Assembly: GCA_947579665.1 (NCBI GenBank)
Contig: OX388343.1
Span: forward strand, 87,276,254-87,340,253
Length of the DNA: 64,000 nucleotides
Source of the DNA: Sympetrum striolatum
Taxonomy: Eukaryota; Arthropoda; Insecta; Odonata; Libellulidae
Reading direction: 5' to 3'
Shown piece by piece: positions 38,801-53,600 of this stretch. The position numbers were made by a program, and so were the translations under genes. A model generated the notes under the pieces. It saw only the letters and a list, made by a program, of their open reading frames with translations, ran no database searches and was not told the DNA's origin. Every line of letters starts with the position of its first letter. Position 1 is the stretch's first letter.

Positions 38801-40866
38801 TGTAAGGTCCTTCCAAATGATAGAAAGTATTTTGTACATATGTATTTGCACTGAGACAAAACTCGGTAGTATCCATGATGATAGCAGGTATTAAGAATGC
38901 CATGGAATTTGGAATAACAACATGATCGTTTTTTATCGAGCTTCAATATGCAAATAATCTCAAGTTACTAGTTCATTTGACACTATAATCAATGAAAAGC
39001 TGTTTTTTTTTTATTTATTGCTATAAAGACATTATACTCATTACCACCGAAATTTTAAAAGACTGTACAAAGAACCTAAGTTGTATGCTCTTCAGTTCCA
39101 AAATTTAGTTCCATATTGGTAAATTAATTGAAAGTGTATACATAATTTATCTTTTATATCTTCACCACAGATGAATTTTCCTTCATTTTTTACCACATGT
39201 CAGGGTGAAAAATTACCTACACCATTACCATAAAAGAAAGACTGAGCCCTATAAAAGGCGATTTAAAGATGAGCGAGAGAAAGAGGAGCTTTCCCTTTTC
39301 AAATGGAGAGTATAATGCAGATATAAATTAACATTAATAACAGTAGAAACTAATCATATGTTGGTTTCCTCAGGTTTTTGGTCACTTCTAATAAGGAGAA
39401 GAAAACATGCCACAGATCAGGAGAAAAGAGAAATTTGCTTCCAACAATTCTTCAAAATTTACAATAGGATGAGCAAAATTCTGAGATGAGCTTATGAACA
39501 GCATTTTCACAAAGAAATGATTTCATCAAAACATATTAAAGTCAATTTGGACTATAAAAACATATATTTTGAACAAATACAGGTTAAAATTTTATAATGC
39601 ATACATGAACTACAGCATTCATCTTATGCATGTCCTGAACGAATATATTCTTTGTTTTATAAGTTTTTGAGCAACTTTGCATCTTTTTAATATTCAGCAA
39701 GACATTCTTGCATCTGAAATTTCATGGTTTCTCACCATTCTTCTATTAAATTATCTATATTTAGGATTAACATAGCTGCTATCCCTTCACAGTAATTACT
39801 TCAGTATCTACACATGATTGATATGTATGATCACAAGGAATGCATATTGTATCAAAAACTAAAATGGGAATGGCAAATAATAGAAAAACATTATGCCACA
39901 TAATATGTTACCAAGTAACCCTCTAATTAACCTCAATTACCCTTTTTAACCAAAAACAACACAACCATAAATAAATTTCCACACTTATTAACATTAATAA
40001 GCTTCATAAATATTGTTTTAAGTGACTTTCAACAACAGAAACAACAATGTGGAAAATTTCTGAAATAAGTTAAATAATCAAGAAAATTTTCCTAGATTAT
40101 GCTAATTTTTGAGAATTATAATTCATTTCACCTGAGAAACAGCTAATGAGAGTTGTATCTGAAGTAATGATTAAAAACTATTCATTTTAGTTTTAAAAAT
40201 GAGAAGTAAGGCACACACAAACATGAAGTTCCTCATTGGGTAACCTATCCCTATGATCAAAATGTTACAAAAACAATAGAATTAAGAGCGTCAACTGAGA
40301 TGCACCAGAATTAGAGGTCCTTCACAAGGCACCACAACGAGTTTTTAACCCACGAAAATACATCAATAATGGTGCACATGATCTCTTGTGAGATGCGGCA
40401 GAGAATAAACAGTCAAATGACCATGCTTTCCCAATAGAGTTTGACATTTACTGCTTTGTACAGTTCCCTTTGACAATACACCTGAGTGGAAAGTTTCTAA
40501 TGCCCAAGTCGAAGAAGCTATATGAGTATTGTACAGAACTGCCAAGCTAGGTAAACTCAATGCTTACAAAAATATACTAGCAAATCCCAGAGGGATGAAA
40601 TCTTTCTTCCTTACACCTAAAACTTGGTTACATCATACTAGGTTCAAACCTTTAGGCAGTTGACATCACAATATGAATGGACAGGTAAAAACGTTTAAAA
40701 CCCATGAAAAGGGTTAAGGTTAGCAAAGAAAGGTTTTGCAACAAGGCTAGAGCAATGTAGTTAACATTAGGCCTTAACACATGAATTATATCGTATCATT
40801 TACAAAAACCACATCATTATATCCTCCATTATCATAAATCTCATTTCTAAGTCATCATCAGTTTGA

Positions 40867-41085
40867 TTATCCTCTTCCCAATAAACTCCAAGCAAAATTA
40901 GACTCCTTGCTCAGGTCAAGAAATTCCTGCAAATTATATATTCCGACCATTAGTACAAAATAACTAGAAAAATAAGAAAACAAAAAAGACTTTAACAAAA
41001 TGTTAGTAACTGTACTTAGAATGGCAGGATATAATTCACAATTCATTTCTTTCCTTAGGCTATCAGCCATTAAATCTAACAATTC
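40867..41085 (-). other. Unrecognised protein-like open frame downstream of ACC
   Basis: After an acceptor-like TATTTTTAG at 41086, the minus strand reads ELLDLMADSLRKEMNCELYP then AILST, followed by a GTTACT donor-like site. A TTTGCAG acceptor then leads to EFLDLSKESNFAWSLLGRG and a stop, in compatible phase 0. Composition looks protein-like and charged, but I recognise no family. No start or upstream partner exon was found between it and the ACC stop at 41604. It may be a decayed exon pair, an alternative 3' exon, or chance. Confidence 0.25.
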
Positions 41086-41603
41086 TCCTAAAAATAATGA
41101 AATAAAATATTATAAAAATAACAACAACTTTAAAATCCCCTTCGTTAAATCACTAATGTAACAATTAGCCATGAACATTACTGTGCAGAGAAAGGAATCA
41201 CTGAATCTCATTCGATAAAAATGGCCTTCACAGAAAGCGATACATACAGTTATGAAACATGAAACTTCCTTCCACTTTTAGTGACTAAGATTATTACAGC
41301 AATACAAAATATTCGGATGAAGTAAGTAAGATGTCATTCTTCACAACAACAGTAAATTTTCCTTTAGATCATACAAAAACCTAGTTTATGATTCACTCAT
41401 ATATCACTAAAAAGACCTTCCCTACTGCTGATTGTGAGGGACTTGAAAGAGGATGGAAATATGAGTTGAAGAAAGCTGTTTGACTGTCAATTTGAATTAA
41501 CCTAAAGATCTTGTGATAAGTTATCAGTGGAGGAAAGTAATGTTAATCCAATTGGGATGAATTGTACTGGAAAACTGTTTCATATTTCCCAAAGAGAAAA
41601 ATT

Positions 41604-44600
41604 CTATTCCACTATCCTTTCAGTGGTATGCACAGTGGAATTTGCGGTTGAAGCCGCTGATCCTGAGGACTGAGAAGAAACCGATCCCCCACTACCCTCT
41701 TCCTCCAGGTGCGATAGATGCCTCAAAGCATCACTTCTCTGGAGGGGACTTAGGTGCTGCACCATTTCTATCACTGCATCCAATGCAGCCTCTGGACAAT
41801 CCTGAATAAATTAACAGAAAGGTTTATCACTTACACATTCATAATGTATAAAAGCTTTTAAAAGATTTTACTAGTTCATTCTGTGACATTAAAAATGTAA
41901 TCAAATATTAGATCATTATGATCAGATCAATGAGCAGAGCGGATCAATGCTTCCATCTTACAAAAGAGGAGCTAATCTTATTAAGAGAATTGGTTTGAAA
42001 ATCCAGTTGGATAATTTAGTTAAAATTCTCTGTGGTAGAAGAAATCTACAATATAGAGACTTTATTATAATCACAATTAGAGTAATGTAAAATGCATAAT
42101 GATAACACAAACTCTAAAGATAATAGGTGCCAAGTTAATATGAAAATGTTGATGATTACATTGTCTAAATAAAATATAACTGTCTAATATCTTATAAGGA
42201 AAGGGTTGAGGTGACTTTGCACATAAGGGCGTGCACCCAGGAAAAATCCCATGGAAAAACGGACTTGAAAAAAGTCTGATTCCTGGCCCTTTCAGACCTT
42301 TTTCAAGTCCGTTTTTCCATGTCTAAAATCAGTAAAAATAGTAACTTAAATGTTTAAAGAAATAACAACCATAACAAAGCTATTAGGAATACAATACTGA
42401 ATCAGATATAGCATATATTGAATGTATAATAATACATAAACCAAAATATGAACTGAGGCAAGAAGTATGATAAAATTGTATATTTTTTAATTGGTAAAAT
42501 ACAATTTGTTATTGTGAGTTTTCCATTATAATATAGCAGAGTATGTAATACGAGATGTACAAGGACTATGTAACTCACCTCAAGCGAATTTCGAATGCTT
42601 TGAATTACTGCATCCTTCTTGACACATTTGATGTTAGAATAAACAACAGATTGCGGCGAGTTCTTATCCAACTGCCTTGAAAGCCATTCCACCACAGCTT
42701 CATTTTTCTCCCACAGGTATCCCTGAATCGTTAATACATAATAGATAAATTTATGCTGTCCAGAAAGTTAAAATATAATTAACATCAGAGACGAGCTAAT
42801 TTAATGATTGCAAGCTTGTAGACACATTAGTGATATAATTTATGCTTAATAAGTTTAAATTATACTCTTTCAAAATTTTCATAATCTCTAATTGATTATA
42901 CAATGCTTTTGAAATTCCGATCGAAATGAGAGTCAATTTGGGTGTAAAGTTTAACTTAGATTATAAATAAAATATTAAATCAGCTATTATAGGGGACAAT
43001 TTCAATTCATAATCTAAATTCAGAGTTGAAAAAAGATCGTTTACCTCTGTTGGTCCCCTATCTTCAATAAACCATCTCCTGAGCATTACTTCTGTCTGCC
43101 CAAGGTCAAGATTTGGTTGTGCCTTGAGAAGTTCTGCTTTGGCTTGGTTCTCCAGTAATAACCTCCTTAACCTCCAGTACAATATTGAGCGAGACTTCCT
43201 CCAAGGAACAATTTCCTGTAATCGTAAATTTACAGATAAAATATATATAAGGCTTGAAAATGCAGCAATTTCTACTAGATTCATAAACTATGATTATAGT
43301 GTGCCCTAACATAAATTAAATCTTACAACCAAACTTCTCCAAGAGAGCTAACTTACATATTATTTATTTATACATGTCTTAACAGTTTTGGTAAAAACAT
43401 TTATTCTTAAAACTTAACTTTAAACATTATTACAAGTTTGTATGCTAAATTTACTTATCGATAAAATCGGAATTTAAATCATTCAAATCACTGGACCACA
43501 ACAATTTAATTACTTTTGGTAACAAAACATGGCTGAAACAAAAACCCAAAATTTCCACGCTTCATAAACCCCAATATTTAATTAATTTAACAGGAATATC
43601 AGTACCTTATTCCCAGCTATAACATGAACTCATGTTGTTCACACAATTTTATCAAGGGAAAATTGTGATCCCCAAGCACCACTTGAAAGTGTGACATTAG
43701 AAGTTTATAATACTTAAAAGTACTTTGAAATTGGCTGATTTTGTGAAAATTTTAAAATAAAAACCTCATTCCAAAATCTAAGATAATTGACATTTACTGA
43801 AACAATGACTAACTTGAATAACTCCTTTGTCGTGCATTCTCTCTGGAGTGTCATGAAGGTCTGCAAAATGTAGTGCCACCTGGTGATATGTGGACATTAA
43901 GAACTTTTCTCTGGCTTTCAATTGTGTTTCAAGTTCAATTTTCCTGTCAACCACTTCCTGACCCAGGGCTGCATCGCCTAAGGATGCAATCTTCTGGAGT
44001 TCAGCTTGAGCTGTAGTTAAAATGGGGTCCAGACGATGCATTGTCTTCAACAGATCTTTGGCACGATACTTGATTTCCACTATTCCTTCAGGTTCCAATA
44101 TACCACCTCTGAATTATAAGGAAAAGTTCAAAACCATTAGCACAGAATACCTCAAAATTATTATCAACTTCAGATATAATTAGAAACTGAAATGACAAGA
44201 ACTCTAGTCAGGATAGCCTTATTCTTATATAATATTTTAATTTTATAAGTAAATTCATACGAATTTTACCAAACATACAGATATTCTTTCATTCATTTAC
44301 ATTTCATTCCTTCAAGAAGGCTTTCAAAGGATAAACTTAAAAAAGAACCAAGTTCATTATGAATCATATAATTTTTTTCATTTAAGCTACAATAAGTTGA
44401 GATATTTATAACATTAGAATCAGCTTTTAAGCAATACCTTTTTAGGAAAGATGGATTCATTTGCATAAGATAAATATTAAAATCATATAGATCACACAAT
44501 TACAATTTTAAAAGTAATGAAAAGGTTTTCAAATGATTAACCGATTTCTTGATCCATTTTCTTAAGGGGAAAAGCAGCTAGCAATATTCACGACAAGAAG

Positions 44601-47600
44601 CAAAGAGATAAACTTAATCATTGCAAATCAAAATATTATATCACAGAATACCAGATGTTTCAAAACTTTACACTAATACCAGATGTTTAAAAAACTTAAA
44701 ATAAAATTTGCAATATAATTCATCTAGAACAGTGAATTCATGAAACATGCATTGCAAAAATAATTATCATAAGCTATATTTTTCCATTTTGTGCTTAAAA
44801 TGTTATTTCGTACCTGCTGTCAGGGTCAGCATACATTTCCATGTGGCGAGGATTGATGGTTGGATCAACTACAGCCCATGCTCCTCCACGCAATTCTCCG
44901 TTGGGTGGAATGTATATCAAAATAGGTTGGTTATATTCTCGTAAGCCATCGACTATGTATGCTCCAAACTTCACCACTTGCTCGTACATATCTAAAGAAG
45001 TCAAAGAAGATTTTGAGCTATGGTTTTAGAATTATTCAACAAACACACACTACAAAGGGTATATATAACAACCATATACTCTAGTGTACAAGGTCAACCC
45101 CCCAAATGTTAAAAAAATTCATTTCTTAAATATCTCATTATAAAGAAACCTTATTCCTAAATTAATCAAACATTTCTTACGTGACAATAGTAGATATATT
45201 CTACATGTAACAAGGACTTCAAGATCATTTCATCAAATAATAAAGGGTAAAAGAGTGATGGTTAAACATTTTTTCAGCACCAAATAAAAAAAACTCTAAT
45301 TCAAGATAAATATGAAATCATTACAACAATTTTGAAATAAAATATAAGAAGTTAAGCAGGGTTCAGGTTTTTGCATACCCTCAAAATTTATTCTTTTTTA
45401 ATAAAACAATTCTGCAATTCTCACCCAAACATTTATTTTATCTATCGAAATTTGATTCATTTAAACCAAAAATCTCAATTTTTTGCCGCAAAAGTATATC
45501 ATTTTCTCGATATTTATTCTTTTTAAAGTAAACATCCTCAATTTTCACCCAAATATTTCCTACATAACTTTGTTCACTTTAAATCAAAAATCTCAATGCA
45601 ACTGGAATTTATCATTTTGTCAATATTTGTTCTCTATAAAGGAAAAATATTATGATTCTCATCCAAAGAATTATTATATCGAAAATTTGCTTCATTCTTA
45701 ACCTAAATTCTCAATTTCATAGTCATTATCATAAATATGTATTCTTTTTTAAAGAAAAAATCCTTTGCTTCTCACCTCAAAATTTCTTATATCGATTGAA
45801 ATTTACTTCAATTTTAAGCAAAAATCTCAATATCTCAAAGCAGATTTTAATCATATTTGTCTATATTTATTCCATTTTAACAAAAAAAAATTGCACAATA
45901 TCCTCAAATATATTAGTAGTAGTATTAAGGGTTATAAGGTGCCTCAACAGCAAAAGGTCATGTTGCACCATTCAAATATATTATCATGATCAAATTTTGC
46001 TTCATTTTTAACCAAAAATCTCAATTTATTAATGCAAACAGTAATAATTTTCTTCAATATTTATTGTTTTATTAAAAAAATCCTTGGATTTCACTTAAAT
46101 ATTCATTACATTGAGGGAAATTTACTTAATTTTTAACAAAAAATCTGAATTACATAATGCAAAAAGTAATCATTTTTGACAAAAATGATTTCTTTTTAAG
46201 GAATAAATCCTGCAATTCTCAACCAAAAATTTAGAATATGGTTCTAAATTTGCTATTGCAGCATATCAACATTAGGTCTGGGCAAATATTCTGTGTAAAA
46301 AATGTACGTAAATTTCATTTTTACCATTTGCAGACTTTATTTTATTTACAAAATTAAATAGGAAGTAATGGCCCTACAAAGTCAAGACAAGTATTAGTAG
46401 AAAGGAAATTAAATGAAGGTTTTGTATTTTAGTCATGAAATATTGTTTTTGAATCAAAATTACGAGAAGTAGGGCATGAACAAGAATATTGTGAAATTTT
46501 TCCGTACTAGACAAACAATACCCCCTGGCAACCAAGGTGATAGTTGAATCCCAGCTTATGCATTTACTCATTTGAGTGCACAGGGATTTTAAGTCCATAC
46601 CGAAATAATGCCATAAACTAATATCAGAATTGATGAAAAGGAGGCAATTTACTGAGATGTCAACATATGCAAACTATGATACATAAATAGCAAAAAAATA
46701 GAAAATTGAAAAAATATTTTAAGGAACTTCCAGGTAGGATAGATTATTCAAAATTCTAAGATGCTACAAAACATGCTTTCATATATCAATAATCATAGAA
46801 ATGTCACCAAAGGTACGTGTGTTCAATTCCAGTTGGGTGCAAAATTCACATATTTTAAATACATTGCAGTGAAAACCCGCAAGGGAATAGAAGTTGTTAA
46901 TACATATCATGCACCTAGTTTACTGTTTTCCTAATGATCCATGATTTGATGCCAGAGAGCAATTTACATTCTTCTATGCATTTCAAATGGGGATAACAAT
47001 CTTATTTTAGGACTTTACAGGTACGATATCAACCTCAAACTTTGGATTAAATAAGTTTCCTTCCTACTAGGTCATTGCATTAACAACTTCCAAACAGTCC
47101 TGGGTTCAACATCAGTCAGCTTTACCATTTGAAATGAATGGGGGCAATTTCGACATTTTTATGATTTATTAACCAAGAAGTTGGAAGTCTATGACCAGGC
47201 ATGTTAAAAGAAATAATATATATGTTATCTCATCTTACAAAAAGGTCCTGGGTTCAACACCAGGCCACTTGGATATGGAATTGATTTTTATATACAGGAA
47301 TTTGGATTCCTATATCCTAAATTATCAAAACAAATAGAACTTGTCAAGTAAAGTACTTTAAACATATGCTTGCAGAATGCAGGCAACTTTTACTCGTATT
47401 ATATTATTCTTAAATATTTATAAACTACTAACCTTTCATTCCTCCAGAAAATCCTCTCCAGTTAGCAAATATGATCAAAGGTAGTTCTTCTCGGCCAAAG
47501 TCCTTAATTGCTTGCGATGTTTTGTATGCTGAGTCAGGGAACCAGACTTGACCAGCTTGAGATACAGTCTACAACACAGATGTAGCATATTGTATTAGTT

Positions 47601-50600
47601 AGCTTAAGTAATCTAACAATTTTCTTAAAATTTGGAAATTAAAATTCATAAGTCAATAATGCTACTCTTACTGATTCTTTAAAAAGTGCTTATGTTTTTT
47701 TATGATATAACTGAAACATAAATAAATACAATTAAGATGAGTAAGATTAGATCTAAAATAGTATGAAAGGGAGACATATCAAAGGCTTAGAACTCTCAAA
47801 TTTTAGTCATATATCACAAAAATGATAAGTTTATCAGGGTATCTCTCCATCAATCAGTCTACATCCATGAAGGTTTAATTAGAGCAACACCTTAACCATG
47901 CTTAGTTACACAATTAATGACCTTAAAAATATATCTTCCACTGACTAACATCATTCTTTCTTGCAGAGACTCAGCCCAAAGCGAGTGAATGTATGCTTCA
48001 CATAAAATAAACAAAAAGAAACTAAATGGAGCATATGCATGCATAAAATGGAGAAAAAAATTGTAGCCTTCTATAGAAATATAAGGTGAAATACAAAACA
48101 ATTTACTTTGGCTTCAGAATCCAAATTTGCAGGATCAGCTGGAAGATTCAGTTCAACTGTTCTTGTTTCTACTGCAATCACACCCACTGGAATTCCACCC
48201 AGACGAGCTCGGCCACACACAACAGTTTGTGCCCATGGCTGCATGATTTCATCAAATGAGCCATCGTCAAAAAATCCAGTTTCCCATTTTGTGTCATCAT
48301 CTACCAAAGTAAGGTGATATTAGAAATAATTCACTCAATTTTGATGAAAAAGAAGCTCAAACTACAATGGCAGTTTGAAATTTTGATACTTTAAATTGAA
48401 TGGAAAAGTACTAGGATTGTCTAGAAACAATGCCTTTATTTTAGAATGAAAATTAAGATAAATTGAGCATAAACAAAGGACTACTAAGTAATATGTAATG
48501 TGAATCAAAATCCACCACTATGCTATGAATAAAGTACACTGTAAAATGAGACCAATAAAAGAATTAATTGCAAAATGTTACTACAAGATATACAAATTGA
48601 ATTTGAAAAGAGAGAGAATATTTACTTGGAAGTGTGCGGCCCCTCAACATCCACCTGGGATCATACGGAGCTTTCGTAGGCATATATCCTATTTCTCTGT
48701 CAATTGCATCAACTGGAGATATAATAGGAGGCAGTGAAGTCTTATCCTGCAGTAAGTTGAATGAAAAAAAATTTTTTGAATAATTAAATAGAGAAAAATT
48801 AAATTTAACCCTTTCAGTGCGTCAAGGGAAATCTTTTTGATTCCACTTGAGATGTCAAACATCCATGAAAAAATCAAATTCTGAAATTTGGGAATCTTAT
48901 AATTTTCTACTTTTTTATATGATAGTCGTGCATCTATTTTCAGCATTTTTGGCTCATGATATACTTTTAATAACGATTAATTTGCATGTTTATCCAAAAG
49001 GTACCTTTACCACTCAATTCAAATATTAAAAAAAAGAATATTTATTTTCATACTTGATTTATCATTACAAACGGGCTCACAGGTTGATACAGATTATCTT
49101 TAATTCCTCTGGAACCTCTTTTCTTTAGATTACCTACGATGGATTACTTATAATTGAATTTTTAATGAGAATTTGCTATGGCCCCATTAAGTATATGCAG
49201 CCTGCTTCCCCATTTTTAGTATGGTGCATCTAAGGGAGTGCACTATTATGAGTCACCATATGGTCAATTATGAGTGAAAAACTTCTCAAAACAACTGCAC
49301 TCCACCTTTTATCCATTACAGCTGTGCTTCTAAGAAAATTGGGCCTTCATTTGACTAAAATTTATCACTGTAATAGTGCTATAAAATGTTCACCCCTAAA
49401 ATTGTTCCTAAGCAAAGAGTAAAAAAAATCTCTTAAAAATAAAAGGATAAGTTAGTCCTAAAGCAATGAAAGTATTTTCAGCAAGATCCTTATTGTCAAA
49501 TGTTTTTTATAGGCCGTGGACTATAGTCAACAACCACACTTATAGGATCTCTAAAGAACTAAAAATTTTAATTGATCATTAGCATACTAAACAAAACTAT
49601 GGCATAAGCTTCATCTAGTAATTTATTACATTCCCAGAAAATTTTATTATACAGTAAGTCCCCAACTTACATAGCTATTTGGTTCCAAATATTTCTGTGT
49701 GTGTCAAAAATTCCAACACATGCAGTAATAGCGTGCCTCCTCTTAGTACAACTCATACTGTTACCACACTTTCATTTCTCGGATGTATTAAGATTTTAAA
49801 GATATTTAATAAACTTAATACAATTAATAGATAGTTTTTATGTAGTTTTAAGGGTCTCAGAAAAACTAAGAACATAGAAAACAGAAGAACTTCTGTTTTC
49901 TACCTGTACTAATAGTGCCTTATCATTAATTCCATCAGCTATTATTATATTTTATGATAAGCTGTATTATCAATGGTATTTTTGAGAGAGCATATGGAAA
50001 TAGCACATTACAATTAAGGTCTGAAGCAATTGTCACTGTCGATGTAAATATTTTTGAGATCTAAAATCATCTGAAAACATTTTCAGCATATGCTCAGGCT
50101 CTGATTCAAAATTGTTTTTGCTAAAATTCCTTGTGTACATAATCAGCATCTTCTGTGCTACTAGGGGAGATTGGTGGGTATTTATTTGAGGACAGAAATT
50201 CCTATGGTTTAAGAATTCTTACAGGTGAATTGTCTAAATAAATGTTACTTTTTATTCTATTGATCAATATTCAAGTAATTGCCATTTAATTGTGTTGAAA
50301 AGTATAATTTCTACTTTATTTTCTATTGTTATTGCATTCCTCTTCTTATTTTCTGATATTGTCCTCCTCTTTCGTTTTGCAGCCATAATGATGGCTTAAA
50401 GGTATTTATTTGCTACATCTGTTTTAAAGAAATTACTATGTAGATAGTTTTCACGTAATTTTAGGCATTGTCACACTAAAAAGAAACCAATTTAACAAAC
50501 TACGTTTACAATGTCTGTCTGCTACGTATTCTGCAAAGGTTGTGCCATCTATTGAGTAGCTATGTAACTATATAAAGGCATGATCTGCACAGTGTTTCAG

Positions 50601-53600
50601 TTTTTCCAAGTATTTTTAAAGTTATGCCATTTAGCTGGCGAACCAGGTATCTGAGGAATCGTGTAACTCAAATCTGTGTAACTCGGAGACTCACTGTATA
50701 AATATTTATTCAGCAGCAATTTTTATTTGTTATCTCAAATAAAAGATGGAAAGATCCTCTCTTACATCTTTGAGGATGAAGTAAATTAAGTAACTATAAG
50801 CAAAAATGCCTTCTGAAAATAATCATGGAAAAAATTTAGTAGGATTCAGTAAAACTCACAAAGAAATTATTAATCATCATTCTTAAAAACCAACGCAAAT
50901 GTAAGTAGAGACACAACTATAAATATTAATTACATTTCCATAGAAGAAGTTCAATCCAATTGATTATGCAGACAGTTATTCTCTCATTATTGATGTTTAA
51001 AATGCCTTTGACATAAGATCCAAAGGATCTCAACAAAGAATGCACTTTATGAAGCAATAACATCAGAGCATAAGCAAGAAACTTTCCAATTAAGATTACG
51101 ATAGATTGTATGAAACATAATTCACTGATTTGTTGGTTTTTCTTTAAAGTATGTAATTAAGGTTGAGTACCTTACCTTTGGAATGTAAGAGAGCCATTTT
51201 AGAATAGTATATATTCCATCCAAGTCATGAGGTTCTGTCTTGTGGGATACTCCATTGTTGTACATAATTTGAATACCACCAAGCTGATTGTTTGAAGCAT
51301 ACACTTCCCTTCCAAGGAGCTGTAAATTGTGTGTATATCTCCATAAAAATTTGGTAAAAGTCATATTTAAATAACAAAAAATATCGTAACCCAAACACAT
51401 AATTAAAAACATAATTTTTCAACATGTTTAAAAATGTTTCCAGCATCGTGATCGATAAATTTTTCAGTAATATGTTAAACAATAACTGCAATTTTATGCT
51501 ACCTACACACCTTGTTTAAGGCACTGTAACCAGTCAGGATAATGTGGGAGTTTTCAATCTGAATCACTCTCTGACCCAATCGCACCAAGTAGGAACCAAT
51601 TCCTATTGCTCTGCACGTCACCATAGAAATTGTCACAATTTCCTTATAAGCCTGGGAGGTTTCTCCAGCAATCATTCCAGCATAGCGAAGATTTTCCACA
51701 CCAATGCCATCATCTTTGCCTAAAAATAAAGAATGTTAATGAAAATATGATTACAATTTGAAATTTTTTAATCTTTTAGAAAAAAATTAAGTGCCAAACA
51801 TATTTCTGAAAGTTAGTTAATCATATAGGAAAATTAACTCCTACACCAGCTTCTTTAGCTCCAATGTTGCACTAAACCATTCTTTCTGATCAGTATGATA
51901 TACATTCCGTCATCATCACCTACTGAATGCTTAAAATAAAAGAATAGAACTGAACTTAAAACATTCCATTAAATTTAACTTTAACAAAATGGTGTTTTAC
52001 AAAGTCTCTTCTGAACAAATTGATGAAGGTACTCATGGCTGATAATAAAATAAATTTTAACACACTTTGAGAAGATAATATAATCAATTACAATAAAACT
52101 AATAGTAAATTGACAACAAACATCTGCCACTTGAAATCATACTCATGGAAAAATTATTTTGTAAAAACATTACCTTGAATATTTATAAATAGCACTACTC
52201 CATCAGAAAAAGGATCCTCAAAATAGTAATGAATAATTAAGTTAATCTTGCTTGCTTGCCAACAGAGACTGGGGTGTATATAGAAATTATAAAATAGATA
52301 TCAAATAGAATGTGAGCAAATTCACCACCTTGAAATAAAACTCCAATAAAAATGAAGATATAAACATGACCAGTAAGAATAATACTCACCGATTATGTCG
52401 GTTATCTTGTATCTAGGTTCACCTTCATCCTCAATCAGTATTGCATGCACAGAATTGACAGCAGATACCTTCTTGTAATCTTCTGGAGTCAAATAAATAT
52501 ACTTAAAGCCCTGCAAAATATAAAAGACATACATTTAAGCTGACGCTGTCTTCAAATTGTGATGTTTATTTCAAAATGTACAAAAGTAAGAACCTTATCA
52601 GGCTCATCTAGGTCCTCCCATGCAACCCGATAAAGACTCTTAATTTCTTCAGCCATGCCTATCCGTGCTCCACTGTTAGCAGCCAAATATATGCGAGGAA
52701 TTCCAAGGCGCCGTGACAGTATGGAGGCATGGTAGAACAGCAGATCTTCACGAGGACCAAATGAACCAATAAGATAAGTCATGTCGTTTGCTATCACAAT
52801 AATATCTCTTCCAGATGGATATTCTGGAGTATAGAGAGTCATCCTCCAGGCCACCATACCAATCTAAAATAAACAAAACAAACATATGATGGATTTACAA
52901 TACTGGAAGGAAATACATATGAATGTATTCAATAGAGATTTTTGAAATATCTACCATTCGATAAACCTACAAATTATATCACTGCCTCATGTTATGTATT
53001 TCAAGCAAATTAAATGAAAACATAAATCATCCTAAATGTTTGACAGTAACAAAATATTCAAAATTTTAGTGCTAGGTAAATATTTTCAGAATATTTACAC
53101 AAAAAAGCATAAAATGGACCTAATGCCTCCAAAACTATAAATAATTCTTTGTAACTGTATAGGGAACGCAAGCATAGAAATATTTATCAACTTCTTCAGC
53201 TTTCACTAATTCACTGCCAACAGAAACAATGTGAATCGCTTTAAGAGATTCCAAAGCATTATTTCAAGTTTCAATTTAAAAGCTATTCGCATTTTTTCCA
53301 TGTAACAGTTGCACAGTTTTGTTCAACAGTTGTGCAGTTTTATTGAAAGAAGTACTTACATCATTCTCGCCAGGCAACCTTTTCTGCTCTACCAAGTAGT
53401 CTCTGTCTTTCAATACCAGTTCAACGTAGTTCATTACAGGAGAAGGCATTTCAATCTTTTCTGTAATTACAGAGATATTATTACACAATGATGTATTTCT
53501 ATATTTTTCAGAGAAATTTTCAAGTTTTAAAATAAAATACCATATTCACAATATGCACAAGAGAGATATAACAACCATGTTGATGTACAGTACTGGCATT

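Larger units (their letters stand above)
34882..41603. other. Intergenic region between BORCS5 and ACC (tail to tail)
   Basis: Contains the 3' UTRs of both genes, whose ends are not determinable here, plus a TIR MITE (35864-36190), a fold-back MITE (36921-37015), an (AT)n microsatellite (~38193-38214) and a Penelope-like remnant (38275-38800). Open frames up to 77 codons elsewhere look like chance. One minus-strand protein-like frame, 40867-41085, is listed separately. Nothing else was recognised between 38801 and 40866. Confidence 0.7.
44992..47432 (-). other. ACC: ACC intron built largely of two repeat arrays
   Basis: A 2.44-kb intron within the carboxyltransferase region. Its downstream half (in coordinates 45385-46250) is an AT-rich minisatellite, and 46500-47300 carries a spaced B-box-like motif. 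No exon was detected. Confidence 0.8.

Noticed and set aside
48808..48830. piggyBac-like end (TTAACCCTTTCAGTGCG)
   Set aside because: Only one end was seen; no inverted partner was found nearby.
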